From Bacillota bacterium (GTDB lineage: Bacteria; Bacillota; Clostridia; Lachnospirales; Lachnospiraceae), in assembly GCA_023392615.1 (NCBI GenBank), contig JAEVYT010000041.1:62001-126000 (forward strand): 64,000 nucleotides of DNA. The letters are read 5' to 3'. Below the pieces are notes generated by a model. That model searched no databases and was not told the DNA's origin. It saw only the letters and a program-made list of their open reading frames with translations. Below are positions 34,366 to 43,524 of the stretch, piece after piece (position 1 is the stretch's first letter; each line of letters opens with the position of its first letter). The translations under genes were made by a program, and so were the position numbers.

Positions 34366-36408
34366 TTGAAAAACAGACTTACCTTTTCGAATGTCACTGG
34401 CATTCTTCTGGATAATAAAAAGAAAACCTATCCACAACATCAACTTGTAAGAAGCCTATTCTCACTTTCGCTTGATGACAGTGAATATGCTGAGATTACA
34501 GATGCGGATAACATTAAATATAGTAACTGGTGCAATGGAATCAGACCGATACCACTTGAAATTATCAGAGCTTATGAAGATGAGGATAATTTTGATTTCA
34601 TGCAGGATGATTTTAAGGATAAGATTATTCCAAATCTGATTAATGAGACACAGGCTCGCTCTCAGATGGAAGAATTGATTGAAGATAGCAGAACTGTGAT
34701 AGGAAATCAGAAAGCTGATGAAATACTAGCAATTCAGGCATTGGATCAATTCTTTACCGAAGTTATTCGGTATGCCATTTTAAACGACCATAGCCATAGT
34801 ACGCTGTATTCACCAGATTTAGGTGAAGTATTGCTTTCTTCTAAAGTACCAAGCGCAACGAAAGCATTTCTTGGAAGAAAAGAAGAATTAAAAGCTGCAT
34901 TCTCTCTATTACAGGAACATGCGCTTCTTTTTGTGACCGGAATTGCTGGTATTGGAAAAAGTGAGTTTGCAAAGACCTTTGCAAATAAGAATCGAAAGAA
35001 GTATACCAATATTTTGTTCTTTCCTTATGAGGGAAGTTTAATGAAATGCATTGCTGGTCTAGCCTTTGCAGACGACACAGTAGAAATGACCGAAGATGAA
35101 TTGTTCCAGAACCACTATCAGACCTTACAAAAACTGCATTCTGACAGTTTGATTATTCTGGATAATTTTAATGTACTACCAAAGGATGATCCATTTTTCA
35201 AGGAATTTATTCGAAATGATTTTCAGTTATTGATTACGACCCGATGTAGGATCACATCTTTTCAAACATTAGAAATAAAAGAATTGGATACAGAGAATGA
35301 ATTGACGGCATTGTTTTACAAGCACTGTCCTTCTGCTAAGAATGAACCTGAGCTTACTTTTGATATCATAACCGAACTAAAAGGACACACACTGACCGTC
35401 TGCCTTGCAGCTTTATCGCTTTCTGCCAGTGGCATGGAGCCAGAAGAATTATTGCTTGAATTAAAAAGTTGTGGTTTGAATATTCATTCTGGTGAAGCAG
35501 TGGAAATCTACAAAGATGAGGAATTTTCAGAAGCTTTAATGATAGAGCACCTAAGAAAACTGTTACAGTTAAATCAATTAACAACAGAACAGATGGATAT
35601 TTTACGCAATCTATCATTGCTTCCAAACTCTGGTGTACTAAAGAATGTATTTAAGAAGTGGCTAAAGCTTAGGTCTCTGAACGAAGTGAACCATCTAGTA
35701 CGATATGGATTTATCATGGATGATGAAGAGAACAAAAAAATAAGCCTCCATCCCTTAATTCAGGATGTGACTATATTAGAAACGATGCCTTCCGTATCTA
35801 ATTGCAAGACTTTGATTGACAGCTTACACTTCATCTGCCTGACCCATGGTTTAGAAGTCAGACGTCCAGAAAATGTGATTCAGTCTTTAATTAGTGTAGT
35901 GGAGCATATTCTAGTGGATGAACCAGAAGTTTATCTTTTATTCCTTCAGGACATGTTTCCTTATCTGGATAAATATCTCATCATGGACTATCTGCCGAAA
36001 CTAACGGAACGAATAAGTCATACCATGGAAAAGTATGAACTTAATTCTATTTGTGACAGAGCCTTGTTACTGGATTACAAAGCAGAACTATTTGTTATCC
36101 GTAAAGACTACGGAAATGCACTTAAGAAACGGTTGAAAGCACTGGAATTACAACATTCTATCCAATTATCAGATATGGATAAAAAGACTGCTTCCCTGCT
36201 ATCCAATCTACATAATAATATTTCAAATGTGTATCTGTTTCTGAAAAACGGCAAAGAAGCGGCGGAACATTTGAAAATGGCATTGGAAATTCGTAGAGAA
36301 TATGAGATTTTTGAAACCCATGATACTTTACAACAGCTTATGAATCTGACCAATATGTTGATTTTGGCAAAGGATTATGATCTTGCAAATCAGGCTTTAT
36401 CCCTTTAG
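34366..36408 (+). CDS. STAND (NB-ARC-like) NTPase with TPR repeats, truncated by an amber codon
   Basis: The 680-residue reading frame has an N-terminal helical region (1-165), a NTPase module with Walker A G-I-A-G-I-G-K-S-E near 193 and Walker B S-L-I-I-L-D-N-F-N near 265, a winged-helix-like segment (about 390-470) and TPR-type helices (about 540-680). STAND NTPases are sensors in phage defence and transcription control. It starts with TTG at 34366 with GGGGGA upstream. The frame ends with TAG at 36406, but the same frame continues as TPR sequence to 36675, so the gene is probably interrupted by one base change. Confidence 0.8.
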   Translation: MKNRLTFSNVTGILLDNKKKTYPQHQLVRSLFSLSLDDSEYAEITDADNIKYSNWCNGIRPIPLEIIRAYEDEDNFDFMQDDFKDKIIPNLINETQARSQMEELIEDSRTVIGNQKADEILAIQALDQFFTEVIRYAILNDHSHSTLYSPDLGEVLLSSKVPSATKAFLGRKEELKAAFSLLQEHALLFVTGIAGIGKSEFAKTFANKNRKKYTNILFFPYEGSLMKCIAGLAFADDTVEMTEDELFQNHYQTLQKLHSDSLIILDNFNVLPKDDPFFKEFIRNDFQLLITTRCRITSFQTLEIKELDTENELTALFYKHCPSAKNEPELTFDIITELKGHTLTVCLAALSLSASGMEPEELLLELKSCGLNIHSGEAVEIYKDEEFSEALMIEHLRKLLQLNQLTTEQMDILRNLSLLPNSGVLKNVFKKWLKLRSLNEVNHLVRYGFIMDDEENKKISLHPLIQDVTILETMPSVSNCKTLIDSLHFICLTHGLEVRRPENVIQSLISVVEHILVDEPEVYLLFLQDMFPYLDKYLIMDYLPKLTERISHTMEKYELNSICDRALLLDYKAELFVIRKDYGNALKKRLKALELQHSIQLSDMDKKTASLLSNLHNNISNVYLFLKNGKEAAEHLKMALEIRREYEIFETHDTLQQLMNLTNMLILAKDYDLANQALSL

Positions 36409-36675
36409 GAATCCTTGGTGCTGGAACATGAAGGTGATAACAGTTTTGATTATGCTATCTGTCAGATGGGGAAAGGCATTATCGCTCTCGCTCAGAATAA
36501 TCCTCAAAAAGCGGAGTTGTACTTACTGGAAGCTGAACAGAAAATCTCTGCTGTTATGGGCGCTGATAGTGATTACAGCAAAACCTGCTATCGGTATCTG
36601 CATAATTTGTATAGTCGGTGGCATAAGAAGGAGAAGGCATTGGAATATAAGGAAAAGCTACTTACAACAAATTAA
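36409..36675 (+). pseudogene. In-frame 3' continuation of the STAND-TPR gene after an amber codon
   Basis: Directly after the TAG, the same frame reads E-S-L-V-L-E-H-E-G-D-N-S-F-D-Y-A and continues for 88 codons to a TAA. It contains TPR-like helices (K-G-I-I-A-L-A-Q-N-N-P-Q-K-A-E-L-Y). The most likely original codon is CAG or another single-base neighbour of TAG. It might be made by readthrough or internal initiation, but no good ribosome site is present. Confidence 0.7.
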
Positions 36676-36687
36676 TAATTAATTTTT

Positions 36688-36727
36688 ATGATGTTGGAGA
36701 CTAAAGTATGCCTCTCTCCAACATCAT
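36688..36727. terminator. 13-bp hairpin between convergent STAND and hamB genes
   Basis: ATGATGTTGGAGA pairs perfectly with TCTCCAACATCAT around a 14-base loop. The position between two convergent gene ends suggests termination, but no clear T-run follows on either strand. Confidence 0.5.
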
Positions 36728-36753
36728 GCTAACTAAATCAACAATTGAATTAA

Positions 36754-38922
36754 TTAATAATTTATCAAGTTATTTGCTAACAATTCTCTTTCATAATCAA
36801 TTAATTTTGGTGATTTATCAATATTTTTCTCGAAAATATATTTGACTAATTCCTGATCCGATAGATTTTCTGGAATTAAATTCATGATTTTTTTTATCGT
36901 AGAAGAAGGAATATTATATTCCATCAATAATGCGACATTGTTGGGAATTGAATCATTTTCAATAATACTGGAATAATATAAATAATTTCCCGTTCTCTTA
37001 CCGTTTATGTTACAAACATACTCTTGCAAGGAATGAAGTACAGTAATCCACTTTGGTACTTTATATTGAAACCAGTGCCTTATCACTTGAAATATTGTCT
37101 GAATAGCTTCATCTAAAATTTCAATTTTTTCTCCTTCACTCAAATCATTTCTATCAGCCATTTTATATTCAAACTCAGATTTTATCATCTCATTAATAGT
37201 TTTGCCATTACCGTAATCAAAAGTTAGCTTTACCAGTTTTGAAGCAGTCATTGGTCTTGTAGATTCACCAGGTCTAAGTAGATTATTCCAAGCAATATTC
37301 AATAGAAATGATAGTTGTTCATAAGTTGGCTTTCCAGACCACACAATATTGTGATAGTTATTCACATCCTGAAACTCTCTTAATATTTTTTCTTGTCCTC
37401 TTACTGAAACACCATTTTTTTGGAAAATAGCCTTAATATCTTCTGGTAAATTAAGTATATATTGATTTTGTCCATTTTCTGGATATTTCATTTCTTCTTT
37501 ATCTAGATTAATCAGAATCTCATCTGAAATATTCTCCTGCTCATAAAACGGAATATCAACTACTGTTTGTTCAGGTTTAGGTGGTTTATTAAAATTGTAT
37601 ATATTTCCAACATAATGCATCATCATACGCCCTGCTCTTCCCCTGATATTACAATAATCAAAGTAATCAATAGATACATTATTTCCTTTTGTTGAATCAA
37701 AATAAACAATATTTTTTGCACATGTGTTGACTCCTTCAATTATAGTCGTTGTGCAAAAAAGAAAGTTTAATTTTTCATCTGTAAAATACTTTATAATAGA
37801 TGATGTTATATGCTTTGGCAAGGCTCCATCATGCACACCAATTTTATACTCTAATAATCTGGCTAAACTCCAATATGGTGATACATTATTGTCAATCCAT
37901 TCTATGAGAGGTATATTATTTAAGGTATTTTCCACATTTGTCTCTATTAGATATTCCATAAATGATTTTGCAAGTTTTCTTACCTTATTTGGAGAAGAAC
38001 AAAAAATTATTGTTGGTTCATTTTTCAATAAAACTAATAACTCAAATAGTTTTTTTTCTTTGAAGTCTTTTTTTGCCCCTCTATTTCCAAATAGTCCTTC
38101 ATATTCTTTATAAACAGGTATCTCTTTGTTTAATACTAATGTATACTTTGTTTTAATAAAATCAGCGTTGTATCTATTTGAAAATCCATTTGATATATTA
38201 TCAATATTGGGGCCTAACATCATGAATTTACATTCATATTTTTTCAAAACATAGTGAACGGCATTATTTAAAACATCAGCACGCTCGTCATCTCTTTTTT
38301 TACTCAATTTATAAAATTCATCCAAAACAAAAAAATCAATATTTGTAAATAATTGATATTCCAATACTCGCTCTGCTGTAAACAAATATATATTTCCTTT
38401 TTCTATATCCGGGGTCTGTGATGTATGTACTAAAATTTTATAATCATGATTATACTTTAATAGTTTTCTTCTCGTTTCATCCAATAGCGCCAGTGTTGGT
38501 TGTATAATCAGTATCTGTTTATATTTATTACTAGCAACAACCTCTTCAATCAACAAACTTTTTCCAAAGCTCGTCGGCGCACTAACAATTACGTTCTGGT
38601 TCCTTTCTACTCTTTCAACTATAGATTTCTGTTTTTCATGAAAATAAATATTAGGTATATTATTTGATGAAAAATATTCCATTGTTATTTTGCTTTGAAT
38701 ATCAGTATTAGACAATATGCTCTTTAGCTTCACGAGGTAAGGATAAAAACCAGCTGCTTCAATAATAGAAGCCCAAATCTCTGGGTAAACAGTTCCTTTC
38801 TGTTCGATTTCAGATAACATAGTAATAATTTTTTCATTTGCAAGTTCAGAATTTCTGGTATTTAAAAGATACATACATTGTTTTATTATTTCCCATTCCG
38901 ATTCACTATTCAGTTGCTCCAT
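36754..38922 (-). CDS. hamB: Hachiman helicase HamB
   Basis: This 722-residue superfamily 2 helicase has motif I A-P-T-S-F-G-K-S at 115-122, motif II D-E-F-Y at 201-204, and motif VI R-G-R-A-G-R at 427-432. The C-terminal third is specific to the family. In Hachiman, HamB senses damaged or phage DNA and releases HamA to degrade DNA in the cell. The gene starts within the stop codon of hamA (TAATG), which gives tight coupling. The DEFY variant of DEAH is a family trait seen in such helicases. Confidence 0.9.
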   Translation of the reverse strand: MEQLNSESEWEIIKQCMYLLNTRNSELANEKIITMLSEIEQKGTVYPEIWASIIEAAGFYPYLVKLKSILSNTDIQSKITMEYFSSNNIPNIYFHEKQKSIVERVERNQNVIVSAPTSFGKSLLIEEVVASNKYKQILIIQPTLALLDETRRKLLKYNHDYKILVHTSQTPDIEKGNIYLFTAERVLEYQLFTNIDFFVLDEFYKLSKKRDDERADVLNNAVHYVLKKYECKFMMLGPNIDNISNGFSNRYNADFIKTKYTLVLNKEIPVYKEYEGLFGNRGAKKDFKEKKLFELLVLLKNEPTIIFCSSPNKVRKLAKSFMEYLIETNVENTLNNIPLIEWIDNNVSPYWSLARLLEYKIGVHDGALPKHITSSIIKYFTDEKLNFLFCTTTIIEGVNTCAKNIVYFDSTKGNNVSIDYFDYCNIRGRAGRMMMHYVGNIYNFNKPPKPEQTVVDIPFYEQENISDEILINLDKEEMKYPENGQNQYILNLPEDIKAIFQKNGVSVRGQEKILREFQDVNNYHNIVWSGKPTYEQLSFLLNIAWNNLLRPGESTRPMTASKLVKLTFDYGNGKTINEMIKSEFEYKMADRNDLSEGEKIEILDEAIQTIFQVIRHWFQYKVPKWITVLHSLQEYVCNINGKRTGNYLYYSSIIENDSIPNNVALLMEYNIPSSTIKKIMNLIPENLSDQELVKYIFEKNIDKSPKLIDYERELLANNLINY

Positions 38923-39863
38923 TATATTTCTCCTATGCTTTGTAACATACTAAGGTTTCTATGCATCCCTGAAACTAGTTCCTTTTTTGATTGAATCGGG
39001 AAAAGAAGTAAAATAATGTTCATTCTACTCTTTAGTTTATGAACATTGTTTGAATCAAAATAATCTTTTAATAATCTAACTTCCTTTTCATATTCATCAA
39101 TAAAACTTTGTAATTTCTCATCATTAAATTTTGTAAAATTATCACTTTCATATGTGCACAGAAGTGGAATTGTAATATTCTCCAATTGTTCCTTCAAACT
39201 TGTTGTTGAATTTAATAAATTTAGCCAATATTCTCTCTCTGGAATATCATCAAAAAGCTTAACCTTTCTAGAAAGGATTGAAAATTCACTTTCCATATAG
39301 TCGCGTTCTATATGTTCTTGAATATCCTGTATCAACGCTTTTATACCCATTTTCCCATCCTTATATATCTTCGACTCCCCTAGCCATAATGTTCTTGTGT
39401 CTGGTTGAATATGAACTGCATCAAAACCATGTACAGCAGTACCAAATGAATCACGAAAATAAACTTTGGATATTAAAGGAATCGTATTTTTAAAATCTCT
39501 TAAAAGCACATGTAAAATCAGCTCTCCAAATTCCCCTTTTCTTAAATAACGATCAGCTACTTGATCATCAATTTCATTCCCATTTCCATAAATATCACGA
39601 ACTTTCTGAAATACATCAATCTTATACATGGCTTTTGCAGACTCGATGGCTACATCCATTACATCCAATTGTGATACAGCTCTGCCATTTCCGAAACATC
39701 CCATTGAAAATTCTGGAATTGCTTTTATCAAAATTTTTATCAAAGAATTTAACCTATAGGCAGAATCACCATTATCATTTAAATCAAATCCTACCAAATA
39801 GGTACTTAATTCTGTTTCCGCTATATGCTCAGTGATTATTCTATTTGCTCCAAATAATTCCAT
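38922..39863 (-). CDS. hamA: Hachiman nuclease HamA (DUF1837)
   Basis: This 313-residue protein shows the DUF1837 signature: R-K-G-E-F-G-E (Glu111/Glu114), H-G-F-D-A-V-H (Asp148) and L-W-L-G-E-S-K-I-Y (Glu163-x-Lys165), which together form a PD-(D/E)xK-type nuclease site. HamA is the effector of Hachiman and is held inactive by HamB until infection. All catalytic residues are present. GGAGGG lies upstream of the ATG. It lies first in the two-gene unit hamA-hamB. Confidence 0.9.
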   Translation of the reverse strand: MELFGANRIITEHIAETELSTYLVGFDLNDNGDSAYRLNSLIKILIKAIPEFSMGCFGNGRAVSQLDVMDVAIESAKAMYKIDVFQKVRDIYGNGNEIDDQVADRYLRKGEFGELILHVLLRDFKNTIPLISKVYFRDSFGTAVHGFDAVHIQPDTRTLWLGESKIYKDGKMGIKALIQDIQEHIERDYMESEFSILSRKVKLFDDIPEREYWLNLLNSTTSLKEQLENITIPLLCTYESDNFTKFNDEKLQSFIDEYEKEVRLLKDYFDSNNVHKLKSRMNIILLLFPIQSKKELVSGMHRNLSMLQSIGEI

Positions 39864-39881
39864 TACCTTTTTACACCCTCC

Positions 39882-40526
39882 CTATTGTATCTTTCGCATT
39901 ATCTCCCCCACCAGCTCATGCACCGTTGTACACGGCCACATCTCCGATGGTTTTACCTTTCCATCTCTTATACACTGCTCCAGTTTCTGCTGCGCAATTC
40001 TGATGGCTTTCTCTTCATCACCATTCTTGCAAATTCTACTGTACATACTACTGTCCGCTTTGGAATACTTTTGTCCTGTCCTATTTTCATACACTTTTCC
40101 GAATTCAGAACAACACGTCCAAGATTCATGCAATGCAGGCATAGAACCAAAGTAGGCATGCATCCAGATTTCAAAGCATGGATTCGACCAGCCTACTCCG
40201 ATTCCCTTTTCTTTTGCTTCTCGGATAATTGCATCGAAATCTTTCACTTGATCTCTATCAAACACAATCCAAGGCATGCGATACTGTGCTTCATATGCTG
40301 TTAATTCCCTGCATTTATCTATCATTTCGCGGGTTTTAGTTTCAATTACACTTATGACTAATTTACCTTGAATATCTACTGGCAAATCATCTCGTAATCC
40401 ATTGAAATAACATCGTTCTGTAGCCTCTGTATCTGTAACAATTAAATAATACCCCAATTCAGGTACTCTGACCTTTTTGCGTTGTTCCCTTGTTTTTCTA
40501 TTACCTGTTCTTTCGTTTCTTGCCAC
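39882..40526 (-). CDS. rloB: RloB-family protein
   Basis: This 214-residue protein matches the RloB fold: a basic N-terminus, then L-I-V-T-D-T-E-A-T-E-R-C-Y-F near residue 28, V-F-D-R-D-Q near 90 and G-W-S-N-P-C-F-E-I-W near 112. The acidic residues resemble a Toprim-like metal site, consistent with nuclease activity. RloB genes occur beside RloA ATPases in restriction islands, and the pair resembles phage-abortive systems of the AbiL kind. It starts with GTG at 40526, just after the rloA stop, with GGAGGG upstream. Confidence 0.85.
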   Translation of the reverse strand: MARNERTGNRKTREQRKKVRVPELGYYLIVTDTEATERCYFNGLRDDLPVDIQGKLVISVIETKTREMIDKCRELTAYEAQYRMPWIVFDRDQVKDFDAIIREAKEKGIGVGWSNPCFEIWMHAYFGSMPALHESWTCCSEFGKVYENRTGQKYSKADSSMYSRICKNGDEEKAIRIAQQKLEQCIRDGKVKPSEMWPCTTVHELVGEIMRKIQ

Positions 40527-40528
40527 TC

Positions 40529-41785
40529 TTAACCCTCCTTAAAAATGTCAATGCTCTTTAAGGTTGGAATTGCGCCATACTTACCAATCAAATAATTCTT
40601 TTCGTAACTCTCATCCTTCCTGATTCTAGTTCCATCTTCATCCACAAAATCCGCTAGTGAATATAAGGTCGATATTCCTTGATGACTTTTTTCAGTAAAC
40701 CAAATTTCATCCCGTCTAAGCAATTGATTCGATAGCTGCCAGGTATCATGCGTTGTGAATACCAACTGTGCATGATTTACATTTATCTGTGGATTTAAAA
40801 ATGTAAGTATAAAGTTTCTTACCAGTAATGGGTGTAATCGTGCATTTAATTCATCGATAAAGAATACGCTTCCTTTGTTAATTACTTCCTGTAGCTCTGG
40901 ATATAAAGCAAACATTTTTAAGGTTCCTGCTGATTCCATAGCCAATGGAATCTCTGCCATTTCATTCGAGTCTATCTTTTTATGAAGCGCATTAATTTTA
41001 TATTTATCTTCTTTTGAGTCTCCCTCCGCTGGAATCTTTTCAACACGGAAGTCTTTAATGTTTTCATCAAAAGATGCAAAATATTCAACTACTTTCTTTT
41101 GCACGTTTTTATCTTCTACGAACTCTTTTGGCAATCTCCTTGACATGAAGAAATTGGTAATCACATCTCCAAAATCCGCAAATTGATTTGTAAAGAACCA
41201 ATCACGGATTGCTTTACATTTTGCAATCTTTAATTTGGCACCCAAGGATACAATCAGAACCTGCTTTTCTAAAGCAACTTCAATGTTCTCTCTGCTATTC
41301 TTTGGAATACCTGTCAGATCCAAAGCATCCTCTGAACGATAAAATACTGGACTATATTTTCTTGCTGTTTTTGCTTTTACATTTAGCCATTCTTCTGTAA
41401 TTCCCACTTTACCAACGCAGAACCCATAGTTATATGATTTTTCCGCTTTATCACCAGGGATTGTAAAATAGACTTCAAAGCTAGATTCTACATTTTCTGA
41501 TTTGCTATCAAACAAAAATGGGGTTGGTCTATATTCTGTAAATTTTTCTTCTTCATCACCGTACTTAAATGATTCCACCACATATTCCGTCATGTATTCA
41601 AATGCATTGTATACATTTGACTTACCACTTGCATTTGCTCCATAAATAGCTGCAACAGGAAGAATTTTCTCACTTCCAATGCAAACAACACGATCTGAAA
41701 ATTCAGTCATTTTAGCTGCTGATAGGTCTAATGTAGCTTCGTCTCTGAAGGATTTATAATTTTTAAAATTGAACTGTATTAACAT
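40529..41785 (-). CDS. rloA: RloA-like AAA family ATPase (OLD/ABC type)
   Basis: This 418-residue ATPase begins MLIQFNFKNYKSFRDEATLD, typical of OLD/RloA family ATPases. It has Walker A G-A-N-A-S-G-K-S at 49-56 and a Walker B region V-F-F-I-D-E-L-N-A-R-L-H-P, followed by V-F-T-T-H-D-T (H-loop). Such ATPases sense phage and activate an associated nuclease, here RloB. The start at 41785 has GAGGT upstream; the longer frame from 41827 lacks one. Its promoter region holds two tandem palindromes. Confidence 0.88.
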   Translation of the reverse strand: MLIQFNFKNYKSFRDEATLDLSAAKMTEFSDRVVCIGSEKILPVAAIYGANASGKSNVYNAFEYMTEYVVESFKYGDEEEKFTEYRPTPFLFDSKSENVESSFEVYFTIPGDKAEKSYNYGFCVGKVGITEEWLNVKAKTARKYSPVFYRSEDALDLTGIPKNSRENIEVALEKQVLIVSLGAKLKIAKCKAIRDWFFTNQFADFGDVITNFFMSRRLPKEFVEDKNVQKKVVEYFASFDENIKDFRVEKIPAEGDSKEDKYKINALHKKIDSNEMAEIPLAMESAGTLKMFALYPELQEVINKGSVFFIDELNARLHPLLVRNFILTFLNPQINVNHAQLVFTTHDTWQLSNQLLRRDEIWFTEKSHQGISTLYSLADFVDEDGTRIRKDESYEKNYLIGKYGAIPTLKSIDIFKEG

Positions 41786-41844
41786 GTTATCTACCTCACC
41801 TTCTATTCTATATTCTATTATATCCACTTTTCAAATATTATCAA

Positions 41845-41875
41845 CATTTAAATGTGATAATGTCTCATTTAAATG
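41845..41875. promoter_or_regulatory. Twin palindromes upstream of rloAB
   Basis: CATTTAAATG occurs at 41845-41854 and again at 41866-41875; the copies are 21 bases apart, two turns of DNA. Both are 60-90 bases upstream of the rloA start. It is a candidate operator for a dimeric regulator, not identified here. Confidence 0.5.
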
Positions 41876-41888
41876 TATTTTCAGATTT

Positions 41889-41920
41889 AAAAAGGCGGTA
41901 CATTCTCGTACCGCCTTTAT
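41889..41920. terminator. Terminator downstream of the GTPase gene
   Basis: AAAGGCGGTAC pairs with GTACCGCCTTT around ATTCTC; T-rich sequence follows on the minus strand. It separates the GTPase/Kiwa-side genes from rloA. Confidence 0.8.
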
Positions 41921-42019
41921 TAGAGCTCTATTTTTTTCACATATTACCACATATTACCAATAGCCGTTTAATGTCAACGCTACCATACTATACTATCAAC
42001 TTTATCTACTTCTATGTAA

Positions 42020-43153
42020 TTAGCCATTAGCTTTCATCCGTCTTTTGAAAAGTTCCTTCATTTTTGCCTTTCCCTCATCCGTATTTATATCTGAACTCTG
42101 TAACTCGCCTTTATATACAGCTTCCATAAGTAAAATATAAGCTTCTCCTAGCGCGGTGGTTAGTAGACCAGCTGTTGCCCCCGAAATTGACCCACCTACA
42201 AGTGTGCCCGCTCCCGGAATAAACTTCAATAAATTAGATACAATAGTTTTACCAGCAATTGTAGCACCTCCAGCACCAAGTGTTGAAGATACAAAGGCTG
42301 TGATAATACTTTTATTGATATCAAGACCAAATATTGCTGTTATTGATGCAACCATAGCAACCTGTGTTGGTATTAATAACGCACAATCCGAAAAGGGAAT
42401 TGGAGAAAATCCCTCACCAAACGCTGCAGCTGTTGCTGTTGCTACTGCGGCTTGTGCGTATCGTTTTTTTTCTTCAAGACTCGCTTTCTGGACATTTTGC
42501 AATGTTTCTTGTAACTCATCTGGCAGAACCTCACTCATAACTCTTATTAATGTATCCAAGCCATAAGCTTTTGCCACGTATTCATCATCAATATCATAAT
42601 CCATTGCAAGAACTGGAATCACCTGAATAACATCAATGTTTTCATTTAAAATCATATCTCGCATCTCTTTTGCCTTTTTCTTTGAAAAAGATTGTGTAAG
42701 AACTATAATAACAGGAACCTGGGTAAGCTCATTTTCTTTAGCGAAATCCTTCAGCCATTCAATTTCTTCTGACTCAATTCTATTTGAAGCTGTGTTTATG
42801 CAATACCAGATACAGTGAATAGCTTCATTAACATCCTTAGATTTGATGCCTTTACGAATAGCCTCCATCACTTCGTCCTTAACTTCAGACTGAGCATCTT
42901 TACCTAATTCGAATCCCCTAGTGTCATATATATTGAGCGGAAAATCCTTCTTGCTAATTTTTCTCATATGTTTTGTAACAGGCTTGCCCATTCCTGTTTC
43001 AGCTAAGTTTTCTCTAAATACCCCATTAATCAAAGTACTCTTTCCAACACCTGTTTTCCCAGCCACAATGATATTAAGCAATTTTAAATTTCTAATTTTG
43101 TCATTGATAGCTTTTATACAATCTTCTGCAATTTTTTCTGCATTAATTTCCAC
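42020..43153 (-). CDS. P-loop GTPase with C-terminal DUF697-like membrane-interacting tail
   Basis: This 377-residue protein has G1 A-G-K-T-G-V-G-K-S-T at 31-40, G3 D-T-R-G at 77-80, and a degenerate G4 (V-L-T-Q-S in place of N-K-x-D). A hydrophobic, alanine- and glycine-rich C-terminal region (about 230-350) resembles DUF697 domains of Era/TrmE-related GTPases and would interact with membranes. It starts with GTG at 43153 and overlaps the preceding small membrane protein gene by 11 bases. It is not part of any named defence system that I can identify, but it sits inside the defence cargo. Confidence 0.78.
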   Translation of the reverse strand: MEINAEKIAEDCIKAINDKIRNLKLLNIIVAGKTGVGKSTLINGVFRENLAETGMGKPVTKHMRKISKKDFPLNIYDTRGFELGKDAQSEVKDEVMEAIRKGIKSKDVNEAIHCIWYCINTASNRIESEEIEWLKDFAKENELTQVPVIIVLTQSFSKKKAKEMRDMILNENIDVIQVIPVLAMDYDIDDEYVAKAYGLDTLIRVMSEVLPDELQETLQNVQKASLEEKKRYAQAAVATATAAAFGEGFSPIPFSDCALLIPTQVAMVASITAIFGLDINKSIITAFVSSTLGAGGATIAGKTIVSNLLKFIPGAGTLVGGSISGATAGLLTTALGEAYILLMEAVYKGELQSSDINTDEGKAKMKELFKRRMKANG

Positions 43154-43340
43154 TTTCTCCCACCTCTTCTGTATGTTTTTTTACAATCTCTGGACCGAAA
43201 TCATCGAAGTTAATGTCTTTGTGACTTTTTTTATAAAACATCCCTGTGTACTTTTTTAGTAATCTAGGAACCAAAAAAACTCCTACCACAAGAAATACAA
43301 TACTTCCAATAATCCCTACTACTCTCTTTTGATTATCCAT
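43143..43340 (-). CDS. Small single-span membrane protein paired with the GTPase
   Basis: This 65-residue protein starts MDNQKRVVGIIGSIVFLVVG, with one membrane helix (about residues 7-26) followed by a basic segment and an acidic, hydrophilic tail. AAAGGAGG lies about 6 bases before the start. It overlaps the GTPase start by 11 bases, so the two are translationally coupled. It may anchor or sense at the membrane for the GTPase. No family is recognised. Confidence 0.65.
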   Translation of the reverse strand: MDNQKRVVGIIGSIVFLVVGVFLVPRLLKKYTGMFYKKSHKDINFDDFGPEIVKKHTEEVGESGN

Positions 43341-43524
43341 ATTCATCCTCCTTTGCATATCATCTATTAGTATTTTTATTATTGGAAAAATCTCCTTCTA
43401 CTCCATAATAGCCTTTGTAATTTCTGCGAAATAGTAATCCATTGATTATATGAACCCTAGTGATAAGGTTACTATGATAAATTCATTTATTTTACTGTCT
43501 GAAACTAGACCTTCCAGGGTAGTC

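Noticed and set aside
40529..41785. PARIS-type AriA ATPase
   Set aside because: The partner is RloB-like rather than a DUF4435 protein, so RloAB fits better.
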